64,000 bases of DNA. Origin: Hypsibius dujardini. Lineage: Eukaryota; Tardigrada; Eutardigrada; Parachela; Hypsibiidae. Below are positions 21,764 to 33,800 of the stretch, one piece after another. The stretch spans positions 41,422 through 105,421 of the forward strand of contig LRSR01002815.1 of the NCBI GenBank assembly GCA_001579985.1, given 5' to 3'. The position numbers were made by a program, and so were the translations under genes. How positions within the stretch are numbered: the first letter of the stretch is position 1; each line of letters starts with the position of its first letter. The notes under the pieces were generated by a model. That model was given only the letters and a program-made list of their open reading frames with translations. It made no database searches and was not told where the DNA came from.

Positions 21764-23131
21764 ATGTGCGCACAAGTTTCAGCCGAAAACCTTGGCGAAC
21801 CGATATTGGGAATCGACTTTGGGACCACAAAGGTTTGCGGCGTCCTCCATCAAGATGGCGCTCTAAAACCGCTGCCGGAGCGGGATGATCCCATTCTTGC
21901 GTACTTCATCCGTGACGCCCCCGATAACGTCACCGGGGAGGAAGCCCGAAGCCGGTCGGTGGAGGAGGAGAAAAAATGCCTTTTTTATCCAATGGCCTTC
22001 TTAGGTCGGACATTGAAAGATGCACGCAACTTCGCGGAGGCGTCATTCGCACGACTGCATTTCCGCGAGGATGACCAGGGTAAGCTGCAGTTTCGGACAA
22101 TCGATGACACGGACAAGGAGGATTGGTCTACGATTGACAGCGTGATTGCCGAATTTCTCAAGGTCATGAAGGGAGCCGCCGAAGAGCTGACAGACGGAAG
22201 ACCCGTCACTCGTTGTGTTCTCGCTCTCACGCAGGGAATGATCACCGCGGAGGGTACGGAAAGCCTCCAATTAGCAGCCCAAAACGCAGGTTTCACAGGC
22301 TGCCACGTTGTCAGCGCCGAAGAGGCCAGTCTGAGGGGCATAGCCTCTAACTTCACGCGAGACTCTTCCTTTGCAGTTCGACCATGCATGCTGATTGACA
22401 TTGGCTACAGAGCAACGCACGTGACGTTCTGCGATTCAACTGTCAAAACACCTCTCGTATTTAAAAGCAACTCCGCGTTTGGGGGACATACGTTCGACCG
22501 AATTCTGATGAACCACTGTGTGCAGCTGTTTCGCGGTCAACACGGTCAGGAAGTGTCGCTCAACGAACGTGCAATGCACCGTCTCCGGCTGGCCTGTGAG
22601 GATACAAAGGTCGCCCTGTCCCACGCAAAATTCCACGTGATGAATGTCCAGTCTCTCAGTCCAGGAAAGCACTTTAGCTTACGAATAACTCAGGCCGAGT
22701 ATGAAGAGTTGTGTGGATCGACGGCCATAAACCTTCTCCGTTACCTCGACAAGTGTAGATTGGGAAAGCGTGATGAGGACCCCAACTTGCCCATAAACGA
22801 TGACAAAGTTTTCCTAATAGGAAGAGGATCGCGTGTTCCACTGCTCCGAAATTTGATCAAATGGGCCTATTCCGGGTTGTATGAAGAACGTGTGGGAGCG
22901 ATCGCGGACACAGTGACTGCAATGGGAGCTGCTCTGCTTGGAGCCGATCATTTTGCCGGACTGAGTGCTACTCAGCAGACTAACCAAATGTGGACGAAAT
23001 TCACGGATGGAGACGAAACAACTGCCCCGGTTTTGGACACAGTGAAGAAGGAAATAAGTGATAGTGAGCCCAATCTTCCGGCGGTTAAGAGACAAGCTCC
23101 TGGGCCTCCATCCCAATCAACCGACATATAA
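21764..23131 (+). CDS. HSP70-like ATPase-domain-only protein, probably inactive (copy F, 455 aa)
   Basis: Single exon, ATG at 21764. The HSP70/actin-type fold is recognisable from GIDFGTTKVCGVL, AFLGRTLKDA, VVSAEEASLRGIA, MLIDIGYRATHVTF, FGGHTFDRILMNH, EEYEELC-type and LIGRGSRVPLLRNLI segments. Key residues are altered. The catalytic Lys of the K-R-L-I-G-R segment is Met here. The second phosphate loop GGGT.D has lost its glycines and Asp. NEPTAA is replaced by AEEASL. There is no substrate-binding domain; the last 60 residues are polar with a proline-rich end. It likely binds nucleotide weakly or not at all, and may act as a regulator or partner (inference). It faces HSP70-C head-to-head. 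Confidence 0.85.
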   Translation: MCAQVSAENLGEPILGIDFGTTKVCGVLHQDGALKPLPERDDPILAYFIRDAPDNVTGEEARSRSVEEEKKCLFYPMAFLGRTLKDARNFAEASFARLHFREDDQGKLQFRTIDDTDKEDWSTIDSVIAEFLKVMKGAAEELTDGRPVTRCVLALTQGMITAEGTESLQLAAQNAGFTGCHVVSAEEASLRGIASNFTRDSSFAVRPCMLIDIGYRATHVTFCDSTVKTPLVFKSNSAFGGHTFDRILMNHCVQLFRGQHGQEVSLNERAMHRLRLACEDTKVALSHAKFHVMNVQSLSPGKHFSLRITQAEYEELCGSTAINLLRYLDKCRLGKRDEDPNLPINDDKVFLIGRGSRVPLLRNLIKWAYSGLYEERVGAIADTVTAMGAALLGADHFAGLSATQQTNQMWTKFTDGDETTAPVLDTVKKEISDSEPNLPAVKRQAPGPPSQSTDI

Positions 23132-23536
23132 TCTAATTTTTAACCCTTAGCACGAGTGCCTGATCGTTAGTTAAGGCCGTGTGGCAATTTCAAAACTAAA
23201 ACTAATAATTTGGGACTATTTGGGACTAAATGTTTCTTGTTTTCTTGTAATGTGATGGGGGCAACAATTATCAACATTATGAGTCAACTGCTGCGGCTGC
23301 TTAGACTCCAGTAATACATACATACATGCAGCCGTGAGGCAATCAATAATGCTCCGCATGGATTTGTGGAAATCCATGCTATTTATTTAGCTACCTCAAA
23401 ACGGGTTGAATTGCGGTGTACATGTACCATACTTGTGCATCATGAATACAAAATGACATATTTCGGCATTCTTTTGTTGCAACATTAAAACTAGTTTGCA
23501 CTCTTCAGTATTAGTAGACTTGGCCCTTCTTGTACT

Positions 23537-23594
23537 TGTAAATCCCACTAAAAGGAAGGAGCGAATTCGCTCCTTCCTTTTAGTGGGATTTACA
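23537..23594. repeat. Perfect 58-bp palindrome
   Basis: Centred on GAATTC at 23563-23568; both arms read GTAAATCCCACTAAAAGGAA and GGAGCGAA outward to inward with no spacer and no mismatch. It could extrude a cruciform. It lies in the gene-poor gap 23132-24456, where I see no other feature. Confidence 0.95.
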
Positions 23595-24456
23595 GTGACG
23601 TAACGGAAGGGGTGAAATGAGGCAGTTGCCCCACCTCAACTAATTTAAGAGGTTGCGGAGCGGCAATTTTTCTATTATTTACTAATTTGAAAACTGCCAG
23701 AATTGTAAAATTTGCCTTTTTTTCACCAGCGATAATTAGAAAAATCTGGAATTGCACTCCCCGCAATTTCAATTTAGTTGGCTTGCGTCGTTAGAATTTG
23801 TATTAGTTTTTTGAAATGAAACTGCACCTCACCCCCAAAACTGCAGCCCCTCCTGAAAAAAATCCGATCAGCCTCTGAGTGGAAATAATCTTGGGATGAT
23901 TTGTATTAGCATGACTATTTGGTGGGAACAAAACTAAAAAGTGACACGGCATCAGATTCCGGAATGAATAGGCAAAATCCTAGGGCGTTTAACACAAGTA
24001 GGCTTCATAAGAACCTACTGTTGGCCAGTCGCCCCCTCTGCTTCAGTTATTGTTCCCCTTGCTATCTATGCAGAAGTTGGGCTAGATAGAGATATGACTT
24101 TGGACCATATTTCGGCGCCTTGGTTGTTGTCCAGCTTTGCAATCATCCGGCACTCCATCATTTTTACTGTAGGTAGGCTGTGCAAACTCTCATTATCTAA
24201 AAGAGATTTTCACAGATGACTGTGGCGTTATCACGGGGAAAGTTATCAGTAATTTATTCTCAAACATGTCCCCTCAATGAGCACGAGAAGTACTGCAACG
24301 TGTCACATCGAAACAGGCGTGCTATTGCAGGGTGAGCTCCATATTCGCTGAAAATTTGCGACTTTGTTGGCCACCCTCTTTCAACGTTAATCGATCTTCG
24401 TATCTCGAGGTTTGAGCGGTTTGAACCCGGCTTCCGTTAACCACAGGAACAGCACA

Positions 24457-26595
24457 ATGCCAGACGACGTGGTGATTGGCATCGACCTCGGCACAACCTA
24501 TAGCTGTGCCGCCGTCTTTCGGAACGGCAAGGCGGTGGCCATCCCCAATGCATTTGGCACCACGACCATCCCGAGTTACGTTGCCTACGAAAATGACACC
24601 TTCATCGCCGGCCACGAGGCTAAAGACAACGCTTCAGCCAACCCGAACAACACCGTTTTCGCCATTAAACGCATCATCGGCCGACGCTTCGATGAGCCGG
24701 AGGTCGCCCTGAACCGGAGTCGTTGGCCGTTTGAGGTCGTCAACACGGCCGGCAAACCGTCCATCCAGCTGACATACGACGGAGAACTCCACACCGTCAA
24801 CCCGGAAGATATTAGCGCTGAGATATTAAGAGCCCTCAAAAGAGATGCGGAGGATTTTCTCAACACACCGGTGGAACGGGCGGTCATCACCGTGCCCGCC
24901 AACTTTTCGGCCGGGCAGAAAAAGGCCACCCAAGTGGCAGGGGAAAAAGCCGGTCTGAAGGTAATCGGAGTGATCAACGAACCGACCGCCGCGGCGGTGG
25001 CTTACGGGATTGAGAACCGGGCAAAGGGTGGCGAACGTGCCACAATCTTGGTCTTCGACTTTGGCGGCGGGACTCTCGACGTCACCATTCTGAAAGCGCA
25101 GGGTCATAACGTTTTTAAAGTGTTGACCACCCAGGGCAATACGCAGCTCGGTGGGGAGGATTTCGACCAACGGATTATGGAGAAATTAGTGGCGGACTTT
25201 GAGCGTGAGCACGGGTCGGGCTTGGCGAAGAATGCCTCAGCCATGACACTAGTCAGGCGGGAGGCGGAAAAGGGGAAGCGGACCCTGTCCACGCCCGCTG
25301 TGAAGAAGGCCCGTTTCGCCATCCAGAGTCTGCATAACCGAAAGCCCATGATGGCCGAAATGACCCGGGAAGAGTTTGAGAACCTGTGCAGCGACCTGTA
25401 CCCGAAGGTCCTGATCCCGGTGAAGGAAGCCCTACGGAGTGCGGGCTTGAAACCGAGCGACATCCATCAGGTAAGGGCTATTTATATTTGATGACCTGAT
25501 CGTTTTGTTAACCCGCTGGGAAAGATTTTTGGCTAGGCGCGTACTAAACTTCGATGATGGAAATATTTAAGGATGTCTGAAGCATGCTTACCAAGTGCGG
25601 ACTGCTAGTTTACCATTGCATAATGAAAGTATGGCACTAGACCTTGTGTGATATCGAGTAGACCAACAAAATTTTAGCATTTTATCTACGGGAAGTCAAA
25701 ATTACGTTCCAATAAATAAAGTTTTCGGACCCTAAAGAAGATTTGTACACGAAATATGTGACTTTGCCGTGACATTTTCCCAGTAATTCTCTGAAAATAA
25801 TTGCCGAAAGTCCTAGTAGTCCGAAATTAATATATTGATTGAAGATTGAACAGTTGGCTGTAAAATTCAAGTACAAAACTAAGCCAAAAAAAAACGCCGA
25901 GCGTATGCATAAATTTCCCGATAAAAGTTTGCTGGATTTCTGATCCTGTCCTACAGATTTTTTCGCACATTTCGCGCTGACTCATTAATGCATTTTAGCT
26001 AACTTTAAGGATAAACGCCAGCTATAAATTAACTTTTTTAACTAACAAGACTTGTGTCGGCCCTTTTAACTTGGTCTTCTAGGTAGTGCTGGTCGGCGGT
26101 AGCAGCAAGATGCTCCGGATCCAGGCCATGCTGGCGGATTATTTCAGTGAGGAGCAGATCTTCCGGAACATCAACCCGGACGAGGCGATTGCTTACGGCG
26201 CGGCGGTTTTTGCCCACTCGCTGTCGGAGGAGGATAGCTTGGTGGAGGTTGAAGATGTCATATCCAGCACGTTGGGCCTCGAGCTGGACGATAAGAGCCT
26301 CCTGGCGGTGCTGAAGAAAGACACGCCCTACCCAGTGGAACGTCGGCAGGAGCTGTGCACCGCGAGGGATAATCAGAAAACAGCAGTCTTTAAAATCTAT
26401 GAAGGTGAAAATTTGAAGGTGGCTGCGCAGAATAAGCTGTGGGCCACGCTGCTCCTGACCAACATCCGCCAGGCCAAGGCGGGCGAGGTGACCTTCACCG
26501 TCACCTTCAACTACGACGTCCGGGGAATGCTGCATGCGGACGTGAAGGAGGACGGCAACCATGTGAATAAGGCGAATATTGAAATTCAATTGTGA
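24457..26595 (+). CDS. Lidless cytosolic-type HSP70 (copy D, 508 aa)
   Basis: Exons 24457-25470 and 26083-26595, intron after DIHQ (phase 0; donor CAG|GTAAGG, acceptor TCTTCTAG). Start at MPDDVVIGIDLGTTYSC. All ATPase motifs are intact: FAIKRIIGRRF, NEPTAAAVAYG, FDFGGGTLDV, LVGGSSKML. The beta substrate-binding domain ends at KANIEIQL followed by TGA, so the lid and EEVD are absent, as in copy A with exactly the same length. The linker reads SLVEVEDV instead of the DLLLLDV type. An AATAAA near 26660 could be its polyadenylation signal. It is the closest relative of copy A, but with its intron at a different place. Confidence 0.93.
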
Positions 26596-27806
26596 CAACG
26601 GATCATCCCGTGAAATGCCTTAGAATAATTGAGTAACACCTTCGAGAAAACAACGGCAAAATAAATAGTGCCGTGCCGGTACCGTAGCTTTCACGAACAC
26701 GAACTGCAAGATTGCTCCCCGGCGTGGATTTTTGACTGAATACTTCCTTGTATGACGTACTGCATCTATGTAGTGTCGAATGCGTACATGTACAGTACTG
26801 TCAGTCCAACTGCGTTCTGTTTAGAGATTTTTATTCCGAGAAAGTGTTGGCACTTGCAAGGCGTTGCAATGAATGAAATGATTTGATATGAGGCAGACTG
26901 GATTGAAATAAAATAGAAAGACGGTTTGTGACGTAGTACCCAGATAACTGGATATACAACGTCGTGACCAGCAACACCAGCAAGATGGAATTCTGTGTGC
27001 GTGCCTAGGTCAACCTCCGTAGCCGCACTGTCGCTAACGGCTCAGATCACCGAAGAATCTTGCCTCGCTGATCGTTCGCTTCCTCACGCGAAATGAATAC
27101 CGGTACGTACCCATGGCCCAACTGGAGGTTTTCGGACTATCTTCTTCACTTCCGCTTCAAGTAGCGTCAAAGAAATACTTTAGGGGTGCGGAAGTTAATC
27201 TTACTCTTCCTGCTTACTGGACTAAATAGAACCACACAATTGTTGTTTTGCTGGATATGCGGCTTGACGCGATCTGGACACATGTAAATTTGGGATATAT
27301 TACTGTTCTGCGGAAGATCCGTTAGTTCAAAGCTCGAGAAGTATCCTTTTCATTACTAGGCCGAAATTCGACGTCTTGGGAAGCCTTCAGATTTCTGTTA
27401 CCGAATCTGTAAACATTATGGCCGAAATTACTGCCAGGATTTTGTCAGATTGGTCCTCCGCGGCACTTGCAACAGCGAGCTGTTTAACTTAATTACTGGA
27501 CATAACATTTAAACTTCATGCTTGGCTGTTTGCTGATCTTAGTCCTTTAAAAACATTCCCCCCATCAAGACGTAATATGGAGAGGCTTTTCTCGAATACC
27601 AATACATTATTATAATCGAAAATGGTGCGAATATTGAGGAGGTGAAATGAAAATTAATGTATGCCGATTGAAGAATTAAATCAATCTCGTAGAAAGGGAC
27701 AAGAGTTACGATGCGACTATACGACTAAGGAAGGGAAAAATAGTTTGCAAAAAACAGTACCACAAGTTGTGCGTACAGTATGCCCGTTCGGAATTGTGGC
27801 AAGCAA
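26596..27806. other. Convergent 3' gap between HSP70-D and the cadherin gene
   Basis: 1.2 kb with no recognisable coding segment. It presumably contains the 3' untranslated ends of both neighbours, which are transcribed toward each other. Confidence 0.4.
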
Positions 27807-30800
27807 TCAGTCTGCTTCGTAGTCACTGTTGACGGGAGAATCTGACACGGGGTCATTCACAATTTCGTCCAGATCGTAGTTGTACTGTTGCGGAAACTCC
27901 GTCCTAAGAGGGTCAAATTTTAAATAGTTTATCAGCTGGCAATCGTGAAATTACACAACAGGCGTGTTACTTTAGAATCAGCGCATTCACGTCCCCGCCG
28001 AATATCGTTACGGGTCCTTGGGGTTGCGGCTGCTGAGGCCTAAAAACAAGAGCGACTTGTAAAAATAGTTGGGCAGGAATTTCTTATGTTTGCTTACATC
28101 GGGTTTGGTGGTACTGGCGGAAGCTCCTCCTCCATGACTACGTCACAAAGACACAGGATAGAAATGAACATTTATAGTGTATACATTATCCGAGTTGAAT
28201 GGGCTTACCATTAACAGGATCCTCGATGACTACGTCACAAAGACACAGGATAAAAATGAACATTTATAGTGCATTCATTATCCAAGCTGAATGGGCTTAC
28301 CATTACCAGGATGTCTAGGTCGGTCCGGTGTTGGGCGCTTCGGTGTTGGGCGCCTCGGTTTTGGGCGCCAGAAATCCTTCCAGCGCGCCAAGTCCACTAC
28401 CGGACGATTCATCGACCTGCAACCATAAGGCTTTGTTCAACCCAAGAGCACCCAAATGACTCGTATTCTGACCGTTACTCAGTTCATGTTGTGAGTGATT
28501 TGTTACCTAGATTTCGCTAAGTGATTTAAATGTCCTTTGGCTTAGTTAAAAATATCTCGTGTTCCTCTAAACCAAGGCATAGAAGTTACCTTGTAATACA
28601 ATGTAAATATCTACCTAAATATTTTCTAGCAGGTGTGCTATTATTTAATTTTTACATGTTTTGGTTCAGTGATTTTCCGGAACATATCAACTGAATAAGT
28701 TCCAAAAAGGTACACGGTTTTGTGTTTTATAAAGTGACCCGATGTCTAGTTTTACAATTCAAGCTGCGGTTACTATTTTTCACATACGGTTGCGTCTTCA
28801 CATATAGGAAGGTTGCTGCACACAAGAAGGTTACCGCCAGCAACGTCAATATCACGACGGCCACAATGTATCCATCAGATGACTCTTCCGGTGGCCGGGC
28901 CGTTCCGTCATTAATAACTCCCACAGCTCGCAACTCCGTCGCATGCTCAACTATTATCCTAGACATGCAAAATTAATTTTCATGCTGTTTTCATAATAGC
29001 AGATAAATCATATTTTTATATACAATATGCGGTAATGTAATTATACACCAACCCTGAAATCTTTTCCTTAGCGAGGGCTTCTTTCGTCGTTCGGTTCAAG
29101 AAGGCAAACGTGATCACGTGAGGTGTAGCAGCACGTGATGTCACTTCTTCAACCCCATGGAACCCGTAATCGAAACCTTTTTCATCGGCAATTGCGGTTA
29201 ACAACCTGTGAAATAAGGGTACTAGTAAATAATTGTTATGTGCACTGTTAGTAATAAAGATTGCTTCGATGCCAACCGATCAATCTTTTCGAGGGCCTCT
29301 CGCCGATTGGTGTTGTCGTTCTTTTCGAGGTCTACCGTAATGGTGTATAATTGTCCTTCAGATAGAAACTTGATTGTCATAGGGACCGTGACCGAAGACC
29401 GACCGACGGAGCAACCCGGCATTGTTCCATCATTTGCGATCAGCATGAACTGAACATCCGCCGTCAAGGCCTCCTTGAGAGTAATATCTGCGGTGGTTGT
29501 GTCAACGGACACCGGACTGTCAGCTGGGTTGACTGAGTAGAAGATTTTGCCACAGCCATCCGGAAGGTCGCTGTCGGTGGCCTGATTTCAGAGTGACGAA
29601 AACAAATTAGAGACCGGAGTAAGACAACATAAGGCTAGTTATCTTAGCTCCGAACCTGATGGTTCTTGAAGGGCAGCTTCCAGCCTGCTTTATTGTTCTT
29701 CTCAAGAACTGCGACGGAATAGCCGTTCTCTGGGGACGAGAATTTGGGCGGGTTGTCGTTGACATCCGATATTTTCAATGCAAACTATAAGCCGAAAGAT
29801 CTGCTGAGTAAGTAGGTCACAGATACGTGCAGATATGGCTGAAACAAAGCTAGTCAATTTCAACTATAACACCTAAGAAAATTGTAGGACCAACTGTAAT
29901 TTGGTTTTCGAATGACTACACCTGCGTCTCTCCCACCTGTGGTTAGTTTAGTCGGTAACTCGACAGTTCAAACATCGAAACAATTTCAACTACAATTTTA
30001 GCCAAGTTTCGTTATATTTTTTGCTCTGTTTAAGGTAGCTTTTCCATTGCACGTCGCTTCGGTTTAGAAGATACACCCTGTCCTTACCTTGGACACACTG
30101 CTGTTCAATTGGTTGAAGCCTTGCTTCGCATTGTCCATCACAAAGACCTCCACAATCAACGTCTCGTTCATCCCCGTCTCCTCTCGGTCCAATGGCTTCA
30201 CCACCGAAACCACACCAGTGCTTCTGTCAATCTCCATGAAACCCTGGAGACATGGGGCCAGCTTGAACGATAGAAAATAATCAAACGGCAGAAACTGGTC
30301 CGAGTCGTCGTCCACGGCGTTGACTGTTAAGACCGGAAACGCGGTAAATTGATTCGTATTCCGGCTGTCGGTCTCCATGGCTGAAAAGAGCTCGGCTGAC
30401 GGGCTGGCGGGGTCGTAGTTGATGGGATACGAAACTCTCGGGAAGAGATTGTTCGTGTCAAGGATCTCAAGCCGGACTGTCACTGCCGTGTTCAAGATCG
30501 GATTGAACGGTGCATTGGGATCGGAGTCGTAGACAGTTAGGGTTATGATCAAATTTTGCACGAGGCAATAATCAAATTTCTTGAGAATAAGAAGCCGTAC
30601 CAGGCCTGTGCGGTCGCTGAAGGTGTCGAAGTGGGTGCGATACCCCACGGGGACCACCGTCAGGATGGTGTAGAATGGAGGGGTAGACGGAGTGGAATCC
30701 GCATCGGTGGCGTGAAAGTCGATGTTTACGGTCCCGTCGTGATACTCTGGGATTTGTTGGGAGATTGCGGCTCCTTTATCAAGTACGATGTTGTTGAAGT

Positions 30801-33800
30801 GGAGGATGGGAGGGTTGTCATTTCGGTCGGTTACTCTGAAGGCAATCTAAAAGAAGCCTCAATGTTATGAAACACGAGAAAAGCAAGATTTACTCTCATG
30901 ATAAGCTTCCGTGACACTAGTCGGCAAAATTACCAAGCTGAGGGGGGGGGGCAACGGCCTGGTCGACCCAACGGTCAATCAGTCACTGCCTAGCCCGTTT
31001 TCTGGCCTACAATAAACTAGTCAGTATTCCCACAATTTCCATATCCAACTATGGGAAGGTTACTTAATCAGAACATATTGCCATTCCTGAGCTTCTACAC
31101 ATGTGGCAGTGAGTTACCTTACGCTAACCGAGTTAGACCATTCAACTAGTTAATGCACACAGACCGACTCAAATGGCCTAACTCGGTTAGCGTAAAGTTA
31201 TTGCCACACGGGTAGTATCTCATAGGTTTGCGCGCGTGGGTGCTTACGGACGTGTTTATTGAAAACAAATTTAACCTTCCTTAGCCACAGCTGTTACGGA
31301 ATCCTACATGAATACTGTATATGCAGTATAAAGTATCGACGTAAACCTTTCTTCTTGATACATTACTTTCCATCTAGAATTCAATTAGGAATCCTTTTGC
31401 ATTAGCGACATATTTTTTGAGAATTGTGGGCTGGAGCTGTGTATGTTGTTCGACAGGACTGGAATTGTGAGCATGTGTATTTGCCGAAGGCTCCCGTGTC
31501 CTGACCCCCGAAAAATATTTCGTTGATTCCAGTCGATTCTCCATTGAATTCTGGATCTCTTAGGGTGGGAGATGTTGTCGCTGTTCCTTTGTTTATCATT
31601 TTTTTGTGGGTGTCGGTGATATGCTGCGTATAACCCCGCCCCTTTGTGCATTTTGCTTTTCGCCTGAAGCGCCTGAAGCGGTTCACGCTTCGCCATACCC
31701 TTCTACAGTGGTTGCAAGTGTGTGTTGTGTGTGATTTGTGCGCAATAGTCAGTCCTTATCTTGGCAGCGAAGTGTACAGTCGTTTATCGCTTCGCTGTAT
31801 ATCCCCGTCGTTTCATCGTCTTGATCGACTTTGATCAAGGCCCAGTCTAGTTCTCCAAAGTTCGTTAGAACCTTGTGTGTTAGTTTGATCCCACCGCACT
31901 CAATCCTGACTTCTGTTAGAGCATAGACTTAATTGGCAATAGCTGGTTGAATGACCACGTAATGACCAAGTGCCAACGGGTCAAAGAGCTCCGCCACAAA
32001 CGCGCATTGGTGCGCGCTTATGATCAATCCTTTGTTCTCTGACCTAATCAAGCGTATTTCTATATAACTTGCCATGTGACGTAATTGTGTTTTAGCCTGT
32101 TGGTAAATAAGAATTCTATCGACAGCTCCTTCCCTTCCGGGTCGTAATACTTCTTAATTTTTTTCGGGAATCTTCAAAGCTTTAGCGGGAGTCAAAATCT
32201 GCGTGTCGTCTCCTTGCTCCCGAACGGCTAGCTGTTGCCAACTCCCTGCTAGGGTTCTCTGCTGATTCTTCCTACTTACCACAAGGGTCAACAAAAACTC
32301 ATTTCTGAATTTCTACTGACCAGCTGAAAGACAGGAGTGAAGAGGAATATGTCGATATCCTTGTACATCAAGCTCCACGGTCGTCCACGGGTACAGCCTT
32401 AAATAAACAGTTATAAAGGCTTACCCTCGTCCCGACACTGGTCTGCTGATTATATCCTCGATTGGCGTTGTCCATCACGCGAATCGTTAGCATCATGAGA
32501 TCGGCCATCCCGGGTGCCTCCCGATCTAACGGACGTACGACCGACACGACTCCAGTAGTGATGTTGATTTTAACATATCCCTCCAGCTGAGGTGCTTCGT
32601 CGTACGACAGAAAGTAGTTCAAGGGCATAAACTCATCAGAGTCATCATCCTCAGCCTCGACCGTCAGAAACGCCAATGGGATGAACGTTGCGCGGATGTC
32701 AGTTTCCAGGTACTCCCACACGCTTGAAGTATTACTGGGATCGTAGTTGCGAGGAACGGTTATACGGGGCAGGAAGTTATTCACGTCAATGATCACCAGC
32801 GTGACATCTACCGTGGTCTGCATTGCGAAACCCTCTTTCGCGTCGCGAATCACCAGTTGGAACGTGAGACTCTGAATGAGTCTGTACTCGAACGGGAGGA
32901 GAGTTTTGACACAGATCAGTCCGTTGTCTTTCGTTTCCACGCCGATATGGTTTTGGTATGTCGGATCTAGGTTGAGAATTTCGTGGAAAAATGGCGGTGT
33001 CTTAGGCACGGAGTCTTTATCGCTGGCGTAGAAGTCCAGGTGGACCTCTTGACGTGTGCGTTCTGTCACGTTGACGGTAACGTTCCCCAGATGCGATATC
33101 GCTTGGCCGTTGAACCGCACGTCCGGGGGGTTGTCGTTAAGGTCGTTGACAGTGATGCTGATTGTCGTCGTGACGGTCTGCAGGAGTGGCTCCTCGGCCG
33201 CTTGGTCGGTGACAGTGACAACGGCCAGAATAGTGGCAACTGTTTCCCGGTCGAGCGAACGTCGCACCGTTAGCCGCCCACGCCAAAACGGAAATGCCGG
33301 CGGCGAGGGAAGCTGGGTGCTGATGGTGATATGATCTAGGAGGGCGAAATTAGCGAATTGTAGCCCGTCTGGGCCGAAAGCTCGATCAAGTGTGATGGAG
33401 AAGGTTAAGTTTGCCGTCGCGTCGGCATCCGTGGCTGTAAAGATGCCCTGCGGGATTGACCCGGTCCAGTTCTCGTCCACGGAGAAGGTTAGAGCCGGAG
33501 GACCGGTGAACTGAGGCAGTTCGTCATTGACGTCGTCGACTGCCAGCTGGAAGGAACACTGGGACGTCTGCATCACTCCATCTCGACCTACAAGAGGAAC
33601 AGATAAAAACAATATAAGTACTTTCACGCAAAATCTCATTTTTTTAAGGTTCAATTTGGCTTAAGTTCTGGAAGGTAGGACAATTCGGCGAGTTAAGGCT
33701 TCGAATCGAGTTTTGCGGAGACATTCTAGGGTGCTTTTTGCAAAACTGCCGGTCCGCCTACCGAAGAAATCGAAATTTAAAGCTAACCACTGCAACGTTT

